A DNA stretch of 12,583 nt. Origin: Hepatocystis sp. ex Piliocolobus tephrosceles (taxonomy: Eukaryota; Apicomplexa; Aconoidasida; Haemosporida; Plasmodiidae). The stretch covers positions 1-12,583 of the forward strand of contig CABPSV020000598.1 in NCBI GenBank assembly GCA_902459845.2, written 5' to 3'. The translations under genes were made by a program, and so were the position numbers. The stretch's first letter is position 1; each line of letters opens with the position of its first letter. The notes under the pieces are model-generated. The model worked only from the letters and a program-made list of their open reading frames with translations. It was not told the DNA's origin and did not search any database. Of this stretch, positions 1 through 8,694 are shown piece after piece.

Positions 1-704
1 TAAAAACAGATACTGCAACTACTACGGCAGCAACTACTACGGCAGCAACTACTACGGAAGCAACTACTACGGCAGCAACTACTACGGAAGCAACTACTAC
101 GGAAGCAACTACTACGGATACTACTAACGATTGTGAAAATGGCATTACCGATGAAGCGAATCAAAAATGTAATACTTCCATTTTTAATAAAACAACAGAT
201 GAATCATTATCTCCCATACAAATAAAAATAAACAAAATTAATTCAGATGACAAGTCATGTGATTACACTGTGGAAGATGATGAAGTAACACCATTTTATA
301 AAGAATATGTTAAAGAAATTCAAAAGAAAATTATACAGTATTGTGAACTAGAATTTGAAGCATTATGGAAAGAAACTAGAAGAACTAAAACACCCATATC
401 AAAAGCAACTAATATATTATCTCAAAAAATTAGTGAACTTAAAAAAGATATATTATCATCTGATACATTATGTACTGATTATAATTTAATAAAAAGAGTT
501 TTACAAGATGTAATACCACCAACTCTACTTAAAGTTGTAACATTTGAAGAAATATTTGAAAGAGTTCCACATGTTTATTTAGGATCTCTTTTCGCTGCAT
601 CATTAGCATCCAACTATTACTATTCACAACAGTTCTTAAGCAATTTATCTGTTTTCAATTTTTTTGAATATATACAGAAGTTGCAAAGTGAGTGTAAAAA
701 CTAA
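1..704 (+). CDS. C-terminal part of a large NAD-type glutamate dehydrogenase (5' end outside window)
   Basis: The frame is open from base 3 to the TAA ending at 704, giving 233 residues with no start, so this is the 3' end of a longer gene. Residues 1 to about 40 are threonine-rich repeats, followed by a polar linker. The last ~140 residues (from about base 290) are complex and look folded: a helical stretch with KEIQKKIIQYCELEFEALW, then FERVPHVYLGSLFAASLAS near the end. From family knowledge, that Pro-x-x-Tyr-Leu...Phe-Ala...Leu-Ala-Ser pattern followed by aromatic residues resembles the C-terminus of the large (>1,000-residue) NAD-dependent glutamate dehydrogenases, which oxidatively deaminate glutamate to 2-oxoglutarate. 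The catalytic domain lies outside the window and cannot be checked. The neighbouring AP2 gene agrees with P. falciparum GDH3 (PF3D7_0802000) as recalled. The GTG at 270 is not the start, because the frame continues upstream. Product identity is moderately sure; that it is a real coding 3' end is very likely. Confidence 0.65.
   Translation, partial: KTDTATTTAATTTAATTTEATTTAATTTEATTTEATTTDTTNDCENGITDEANQKCNTSIFNKTTDESLSPIQIKINKINSDDKSCDYTVEDDEVTPFYKEYVKEIQKKIIQYCELEFEALWKETRRTKTPISKATNILSQKISELKKDILSSDTLCTDYNLIKRVLQDVIPPTLLKVVTFEEIFERVPHVYLGSLFAASLASNYYYSQQFLSNLSVFNFFEYIQKLQSECKN
16..122 (+). repeat. 15-bp coding repeat encoding a threonine-rich pentapeptide
   Basis: About seven tandem copies of a 15-bp unit (gcaactactacggca or ...ggaa) encode [A/E]-A-T-T-T. 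Copies differ mainly at one base that switches Ala (GCA) to Glu (GAA) at one position. The block is in frame within the glutamate dehydrogenase-like gene, just upstream of its conserved C-terminal part, so it is a low-complexity insertion. It is noticeably GC-richer (GCA, ACG codons) than the surroundings. Confidence 0.9.
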
Positions 705-822
705 GTTTTTTTTTTTTTTTTTATGTTGGTTTTTTCGTTGGTTGAGACGGGTTTACCAAAATCAATTATGGTGACACTAGTTGTGTATATGTCAAACTTA
801 GTTTACTAAACAATGGTAATAA

Positions 823-873
823 CATTACCCTTATCATAACATTACCCTTATCATAACATTACCCTTATCATAA
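823..873. repeat. Three perfect copies of a 17-bp unit
   Basis: The unit cattacccttatcataa occurs at 823-839, 840-856 and 857-873 without a mismatch. It sits about 120 bp downstream of the glutamate dehydrogenase-like stop codon. No function is apparent; it may lie in that gene's 3' UTR. Confidence 0.95.
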
Positions 874-1389
874 CGTGTTTGTGAAAAAAAAAAAAAAAAA
901 AAAAAACACTACCTTTTGAACATATATATACGCAATACATATGTATGTATATACACAAATCCTGTGTGATTTGCATTGAAATTGTTTGTGTGTGTTTTTT
1001 TTTTTTTTTTTTTTTTTCTTTTTTCCCTTCTTATTCAATTTATTATTTATTCTATTTAATTATTCTATTTATTTTTTCTATTTATTTTTTCTATTTATTT
1101 TTTCTATTTATTTATTCAATTTATTATTTATTCTATTTAATATAATTGTATTAACATGTTATGTTATTTTATACAAATGTTATATTAACAAACGAAACAC
1201 TAAAATTTGAACAATAATATATACACACGTTAATGTATATACATATATAATTAAAAAAAAAAATAAAATGTAAAAAATGTAAAAATATAAAATAAAAATG
1301 TTAAACACATATACAAAGACACGAAACGGAAGTGTAGTCTTTTATTTCTTCTTGTCCATAAAAATGAAATTTATAAAGTGAAATAAAAT

Positions 1390-1761
1390 AAGATAAAAAA
1401 TAAGATAAAAAATAAGATAAAAAATAAGTAAAAAAATAAGATAAAAAATAAGATAAAAAATAAGATAAAAAATAAGATAAAAAATAAGATAAAAAATAAG
1501 ATAAAAAATAAGTAAAAAAATAAGATAAAAAATAAGATAAAAAATAAGATAAAAAATAAGTAAAAAAATAAGATAAAAAATAAGTAAAAAAATAAGATAA
1601 AAAATAAAATAAAAAATAAGTAAAAAAATAAGATAAAAAATAAGATAAAAAATAAGATAAAAAATAAGTAAAAAAATAAGATAAAAAATAAGTAAAAAAA
1701 TAAGATAAAAAATAAAATAAAAAATAAGTAAAAAAATAAAATAAAAAATAAGATAAAAAAT
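1390..1761. repeat. 12-bp minisatellite, 31 units, with a 108-bp higher-order duplication
   Basis: Thirty-one uninterrupted 12-bp units of three types: A = aagataaaaaat, B = aagtaaaaaaat, C = aaaataaaaaat. The order from 1390 is AAAB AAAAAA B AAA B A B A C B AAA B A B A C B C A. The nine-unit block AAABABACB is present twice back to back (1522-1629 and 1630-1737), which implies a 108-bp segmental duplication on top of single-unit expansion. The minus strand translates as hydrophobic YLIF repeats, but that is only the period-12 DNA read in frame. Confidence 0.95.
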
Positions 1762-2554
1762 AAAGTAAAAAAAGTTAATTTTTATAACAAATCGCATTAG
1801 CTAACCACGTGAAAACACGCATCAAAACACGAACTGGGCACATGTAATATGTTGCTACATTATTTTGTTAAAAGTCAAACATCCAAAAAAAAAAAAAAAA
1901 AAAACACCTAAATGAATAGGACATAAAACATAGCTCAAATGCAATAATACAATAATTGAAAAAAATAAAATAAAAAAAAATACAATATTAACAAATAAAT
2001 ATTAAATAGAGCCCGAATAAAAAAATAAAAATAAAAAAAAATGAAGCAGAATGAAACAAAATGGAGCCAAATGAAGCAAAGTGAAACTAAAAAAAGTAAC
2101 TCACCACATGCCACTTAACATTTTTTTTTTTTTTATTTATTTATTTTTTTTTTTTTTTTTTTGGGGGAGGGGTTTCTCAATTTTAACACAGTATATTTTA
2201 TACATCAAATTGTGTACATATGTACAATTGTGTGTATATATATATCAATGTATATGATCAGTGTATATATCAGTGTATATGAATGTGTATGTTTACATCT
2301 GTTTTATTTATATGAACACATCTTTATAAAATACCAACGAAAAAAAAGAAAAAATGTTTATCTATGCGCTTAGGAAGCAAACATAAAAATAAGAGATAAT
2401 ATTTAATCATCAGAGAAAAAATGTATAAGATATAAAATGAAAATTATAATTCATAAAAAAATTACGTAAAAGTAAAAATACAAATACAAGATCAGGTTGG
2501 AAATCAAATGGGGGATCAAATAAAACATCAAATAAAAGCGTAAAAATATATATA

Positions 2555-2570
2555 AATATTTATATATAAA

Positions 2571-2605
<35 letters not shown>
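2555..2605. repeat. AT microsatellite with short palindromes
   Basis: Sequence such as aaatatttatatataaatattt is followed by an uninterrupted (TA)n tract. It is self-complementary and could form hairpins or cruciforms. It lies about 200 bp downstream of the AP2 gene stop codon and could fall in its 3' UTR. Confidence 0.85.
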
Positions 2606-2609
<4 letters not shown>

Positions 2610-2798
2610 CATTACTTTATACCAAAAATATAATATGTTCAAAATAAAACGAATGTAAAAAATAAGGTCGTATCAAACATGACTGTATAAAAATAAAGGC
2701 AATATGTCAAATATGAGTAAAAAATATATAACAGGTATGTTGGACATATGTATATGTACATACGCATATATGTATGTATTATATATACATAAATGATT

Positions 2799-2967
2799 TC
2801 ATTTTTTACTTTTTTTATTCATTTCATACTTCAGCTGTACTGCTAAATCTCTTGCAGCATTGAATCCATAAATGCGTGGTGAAAAACCCCTGGTCTTTCT
2901 TTTATCATTTTCCATGTACATAACTCTCCACAGTCTTCTGTTTGTATCATACCTAAAATGGAAGTGA

Positions 2968-3018
<51 letters not shown>

Positions 3019-6000
3019 AAAGGAAAGATATAAGTAACACTTGCTTTTGTTATGTATGCATATAAATATGTATATATGTATAAATAGGTATATATGCATA
3101 TATGTATAAATAGGTATATATGCATATATGTATAAATAGGTATTGATGCATATATGTATAAATAGGTATTGATGCATATATGTATAAATAGGTATTGATG
3201 CATATATGTATAAAACTTACCACACCCCGGATACTTTTTCGCCGTTTTCATTGTAAGCACCTGTTTGTATTTTCCCTTCACCTACTGATAACTCCCTCAC
3301 TTTTCTTATAATTGTTTTTTTGTCATTTTCAGTCGATACATTAGCATCTAATATTTCATTTTGTATAATATTGCTTTCAAGTGTTTTGTTAGGCATATAT
3401 AAAACATTATTTTTGTTACTGTTATCAGCCATGCCATTACCACCATTACCACCATTACCACCATTACCACCATTACCACCATTACCACCATTACCACCAT
3501 TACCACCATTACCACCATTACCACCATTACTATTACCACTGTTATTATTATGACTAGTGTCATTTTTATTATTATTTTTAGTATGATCAGGTAAATCCAT
3601 TTTTAACGTACTTTTTTTAGGTTTTCTTCCCTTTCTTTTTTTAACAATTGTATTTAAATTTTGCGTATTTGTATAATTTTCAAATGTAGTATTATTATTA
3701 TTATTATTATTATTATTGTCTGACAATATTTTTTTAAATATAATATTATTATTATTATTATTACATGCTTTATCATCGTTATTATTAGCACTACTATTAT
3801 TATTGTTATTATTAGAACGCGTGATATTATTATCTTTATATTGAACTTTATCGTTTGAAAATTTTGTTGTTGTCATGTTTTTAAATGATTTATTATATGT
3901 ACCTTTACGTTCATCTATTATCGTATTTTTCAAATTGTTATTATTACTACTATTAATATTACTACTATTAATATTACTACTATTAATATTACTACTATTA
4001 ATATTACTACTATTAATATTACTACTATTAATATTACTACTATTAATATTACTACTATTATTATTACCACTGTTATTATTACCACTATTATTATTACTAC
4101 TATTATTATTACCACTATTATTATTACTACTATTATTATTGCTACTATTATTATTGCTACTATTATTATTACTACCACTATTATTATCAATATTACGAAA
4201 TTTTGTTTCATATGTGTTGTTGTCAACATTGTAAATTATTTTGTCATTTTCACTACCATTGCCTTTTCCACTACCACTATCTTTTCCACTACCATTGCCA
4301 CTGCCTCCTGTCTGTTTCATTATTTTCGTATTTTTATTTGAGTTTTTTTTTTTTTTTAATTTTGTTTTATTTTCACTATTAAATAAACTGTTAGATTTAT
4401 CATGATTTAAATTAGTATTAAATTTATTGTTATTTTTAATAATATACTGTGGTTGGTTTTCTTTATCCTGACTTAAATTATTATTAATATTTTTTTTATT
4501 AATCAAAGTATTGTCATTAATAGTCATTAAATTTGTATTTACTTTAATATTGTTATAATCATCATATGTATGTATTCTATTTATGTATTCAGTTGGATAT
4601 TCTTTCATTTGTTTATTTTGTGTTAAACTGTTTGTTAAATTGTTTGTTAAATTGTTTGTTAAATTGTTTGTTAAATTGTTTGTTAAATTGTTTGTTAAAT
4701 TGTTTGTTAAATTGTTTGTTAAACTGTTTGTTAAATTGTTTGTTAAATTGTTTGTTAAACTGTTTGTAAAATTGTTTGTTAAATTGTTTGTTAAACTGTT
4801 TGTAAAATTGTTTGTTAAATTGTTTGTTAAACTGTTTGTAAAATTGTTTGTTAAACTGTTTGTAAAATTGTTTGTCAAACTGTTTGTTGGAGTATTTGTC
4901 AAACTGTTTGTTGGAGTATTACTATTTGTTACATTGTTAATACTTTCATTAACATATTGTAAAGATGTTTTTTTTTCCGATATATTTACATTAAATTGAT
5001 TTTGTACACATATATTCAAACTATGTTTTACATTATTTATAAAGTTTCCATACTTTCCTCTTTCATTTATTACATTATAATCTTCACTTAAATTTTTTTT
5101 ATTTATGTTATTATTATCATTTTTGTTCATATTATTTTCATTTAATATAGAAGTAGGACCAATATTTGTATCATTTATGTGATGTTTTATTTTTACATCT
5201 GACATTTTTATTAATTTATTATTAACACTGTTCATAGGTTCTCTATTTGAGAAATTAAAAGTAATGTTATCAACAACATCACTACCTTCAATGTAGTTAC
5301 TACTTCCTTCACTATTACTTACTCTATGTATGTTACCTCTACTGTTATAATTGTTGTCATTACTTGAAGCATTTTCATTATAACTACCATTATTGTTACT
5401 ACTATATTTTTTATTATTTTCATTATTTATGTATTGGTCATAATTATTATATTTTATTTTTAATTCGGAGTTCTCTTTATATATGTCAATATTATTTCCG
5501 TTTTTATCTTTTCCAATACAGTTACTAATGTTGTGACTACAGTTGTTACTACAACTGTTATTAATGTTGCACTCGTTGGAAGATGCTCTGGTTGTGTTAT
5601 TATTCTTAATATAAGTTGCATCCATAATACCGCTATTATTATACCTACTACCACCATTACAAACATTACTACTACTGCTACTATTACTACTATTATTATT
5701 TATACTATTATTATTTATACTATTATTATTTATACTATTAAAAAAATAATTGACATTTTTCATGTTATTGTCATTTATACCACTCGAATTTGTATTTATT
5801 TTTACATCTATTTTATTATTATTATTATTATTATTAAACGGATTAAATAAAAAATTATTTGTAACAAGATGTTGATCTGTCATATCATTAACATTATTCC
5901 TTTGTACATTTCCATCCATTCTATCACTTTTATATGGTGTTTGATTACCAGTCTTTATATTCATGTAACAACCTTCAGTTACATTGCTATTACTTCTTAT

Positions 6001-8612
6001 CATACTATCACCCGTATTAATACTATTATTTACGATTTCGTTATTATTTACATTTTTTTTATTACTTGCAGTTTGGTTATTACTTACGGTTTGGGAACTG
6101 CCACCAATGTTAATACTATTACTACTACTAATGCTACAAACATTCCTATTATTATTATTATTATTATAACCATCCACATCACATTTATTTTCAAAACTTG
6201 TAACATCTACCTTACCACTAGTTGCATTGTTATATACTCCATATAAATTACACATATTATCTCCATCGTGTCCCATCATGTGTTTTTTTTCATTTTTTTC
6301 ATTTAAGTTATATTTACTTGTATTATTACTGCCACTATTACATCTTATAATGTTGTTACTAAAATTTGTAGCATCACTACCACCACTTATTATTCTTTTT
6401 GTTATTGTATTATTTTGTTTTGAAATATTTTTTCCTTTCCTGTTAAAACTTATTTCTTCATTAATGTTTAACTCATTGTTGTTCAACACATTGTATTTTC
6501 TTTTTTTATCGTCCCTATCATTATTACTACTACTACTACTACTATTGTTACTACTACTGTTACTACTTTTACGATTGCCTTCTCCATCATTATTATAATT
6601 AATATAAGAGTTAAACGAATTGTCAGATTCCTTTATATATCTTTTCTCATCAACATTATTTAAACTTTGACTTAATTTTTTATTTCTATTCTTTTCCAGT
6701 TCATTTTGTTTCAAAATATCCTCTTTACTCAAACCTAAACAAGTATAATAACTTGTATTATGTTCTTTTGTACAATTTGTAACTTTATTTACGCTTATAG
6801 GTGATACAATATTGAATAGATTTTTATTTTCTTCTGTTTGTAACTTTTGTTGATCTGATATACAATTTTTATTTTTTATTCGTTTTAATTTATTTAATTC
6901 ATTGGAGTTCATAAGGTTCAGTTCAATGATATTATTTTCAAAATTAATATTGTCACTATTTTTCTTTATGTTTATCATATTATTACTATTACTGTTACTG
7001 TTACTGTTACTGTTACTACTACTATTAGGTACAGTTGTTATAATTGTTTTTTTTATATTTGCAGAACTTTGTTCATTAATAACATTCGTTGTGATTTTAT
7101 TACTCGAAATGACATTACCATCTTTCGAATTAATCAAACAGTTACCATACAAATTGTTCCTATTATCACTAATATTATTATTGTTACTACTATAATTACT
7201 GTCACTGTTATTATTAATCGTAGTAACATTACTATTGCAACTATGTTCTTTTATATTAGTTATACCCAAAAATGTTTTATGTATGTTATTATTTGATATA
7301 TAATTAACCATTTTTTTTTCTAAATTTTTCATGTAGTTTACATCATTTTTTATTTTATTTGGTTTTTCTTCTTTATTACATTCATTTGTATGACCAGTAA
7401 TAATATTATTTTCCATTTTATTATATTTTTGTATGGGACTATTTTCACTTTGCTTAAAGAGGTCGTCCATATGTATATTATTTCTAATGCTACCACTACT
7501 ACTATTATTATTATTATTATTATTATTATTACTGTTGCTATTTGTACAGTTATTACATCCATTATTACCACTACTATTATTACCACTACTTCCATTATTG
7601 CATTCACCATTATTACTATTACTGTTATTACTATTACTGTTATTATTACCACCATTTTCATTATTTCCATTATTTTCATTATTTTCATTATTATCATCAC
7701 TATCACTGTGTTTTTTGTTATTACTGTGTTCAAATGTACAAATATCACCACATTCAACTACATGTTTCTTCTTTTTATCAATACTAATACTATTACTACT
7801 TCCATTACCAGTTTGATCCTTTTTACCTGAACGTTCATGTTCATTCTTATTTTCACCAAAACCATTACCAAAACTATTACCAAAACTATTACCAAAACCA
7901 TTACCAAAACCATTACCAAAACCATTACCAAAACCATTACCAAAACCATTACCAAAACCATTACCATTACTATTAGTGGTAGTAGTAGAAGTAGTAGGAG
8001 TAGTAGTAGATATATCATTTAGATTATCATTTTTATTTTTTTTTTTATTATTTTTTTTAACAGTTGCTTTTTTCAAAGTTTTTTTTTTTATTGTTGTTTT
8101 TTTAATTTTTGTTTTACTATTTTTAATAATTTCATTACAATAGTTGTTTGTGTTATTGTTTATAAAAAATGTGTTACTTCCATTATTCATTTGAATAGTA
8201 TTTTCCATTTCATTCACACCCAACATATTATTATTGTTAATATAATTTTTACCAAATTGATATACACTACTATTATTTCCACAAACATTATTATCATATA
8301 TTTTCATACTATTCTGAGAAATATTAGTTTGATTTATATTACTTTGTTGAACCATTCTTTTGTTAAAATTTTCGTTTTGTATAAAACAATTTTTTTTACT
8401 ATTATCTCCAACCATATAGTTATAACCGTTACTATTACTGTTGGTATTACTATTGGTATTACTACTTGGATTAGTATTAACATTAGTGTTAACAGTATTG
8501 ACAGTATTGACAGTATTGACAGTATTGACAGTGTTGACAGTATTGACAGAAGAAGGTGTATTTATATTACTATAAATTAGGGGAGTTACATGCATTTCGT
8601 TATTTTTGTTCA

Positions 8613-8658
<46 letters not shown>

Positions 8659-8660
8659 TA

Positions 8661-8694
<34 letters not shown>

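Larger units (their letters stand above)
705..2798. other. Convergent intergenic region (two 3' UTRs), no credible gene
   Basis: This 2.1-kb stretch lies between the stop codons of two converging genes and should hold both 3' UTRs and polyadenylation sites. It contains poly-T or poly-A tracts (about 706-721, 884-905, 996-1018, 1887-1904, 2121-2162), a 17-bp triplicate, TTTATTTTTTCTA-type repeats (about 1060-1140), a 12-bp minisatellite (1390-1761), a degenerate 10/11-bp A/G-rich repeat (about 2041-2090, variants of atgaagcaaa), TGTATA-rich DNA (2215-2295) and an AT microsatellite (2555-2605). Open frames here are short, composed of repeat translation, or lack any complex protein sequence. No tRNA or structured RNA was recognised by eye. 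Confidence 0.8.
2953..3220 (-). other. Intron of the AP2 gene (268 nt, phase 2)
   Basis: The donor on the minus strand is tgtg|GTAAGT, with intron bases starting at 3220. The acceptor is ccattttAG|gtatg, with the intron ending at 2953. Splicing joins TG + G into Trp and fuses the two halves of the AP2 domain in frame, which is the main evidence. Without splicing the next codon is TAA, formed by the donor itself. A run of 48 T on the sense strand (2969-3016) lies just before the acceptor and can act as the pyrimidine tract, and a 26-bp minisatellite fills the donor-proximal half. Confidence 0.9.
2820..3231 (-). other. AP2 DNA-binding domain (residues ~2738-2785), split by the intron
   Basis: Exon 1 supplies the first strand (SGVW, 2738-2741) and exon 2 the rest. 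Visible AP2 hallmarks are an aromatic/Asp after the first strand (YD, 2742-2743), the second-strand LWRV with Trp2749, the basic third-strand segment KRKTRGF (2758-2764), and the amphipathic helix YGFNAARDLAVQLKYE (2769-2784) with the typical Ala-Ala-Arg. In the family the strands contact DNA bases and the helix packs behind them. The domain ends six residues before the C-terminus. It appears to be the only AP2 domain in the protein; no second copy was recognised in exon 1. Confidence 0.92.

Noticed and set aside
823..873. Telomere-like or subtelomeric repeat
   Set aside because: The unit does not match the Plasmodium GGGTT(T/C)A telomere repeat on either strand and occurs only three times.
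945..1210. Two overlapping plus-strand frames rich in Phe/Ile/Tyr
   Set aside because: Translation of poly-T and TTTATT repeats in intergenic DNA, with no complex sequence.
1342..1797. Minus-strand 151-residue hydrophobic frame (YLIF/LLIF repeats), superficially a multi-pass membrane protein
   Set aside because: It is the 12-bp minisatellite read in frame. Period 12 is a multiple of 3, so the frame stays open automatically, and there is no non-repeat protein sequence.
2161..2373. Plus-strand 70-residue frame beginning MGEGFLNFNTVYF
   Set aside because: It starts at a TTG rather than ATG, lies in TGTATA-rich intergenic DNA and shows no domain or coding bias. A small gene cannot be excluded but is unsupported.
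2799..3281. Contiguous minus-strand 160-residue frame through the AP2 exon 2 (MKGKYKQVL...KKSKK) as a separate small gene
   Set aside because: Its middle is the intron minisatellite and poly-Phe from poly-T. Splicing exon 1 to 2952 gives a canonical AP2 domain using the same exon 2 frame, which explains why it is open.
7540..7620. Cysteine-containing stretch (ECNN, GCNNC) as a zinc finger
   Set aside because: The cysteines are scattered in Asn/Ser repeats without paired CxxC/HxxxH spacing or surrounding hydrophobic residues.
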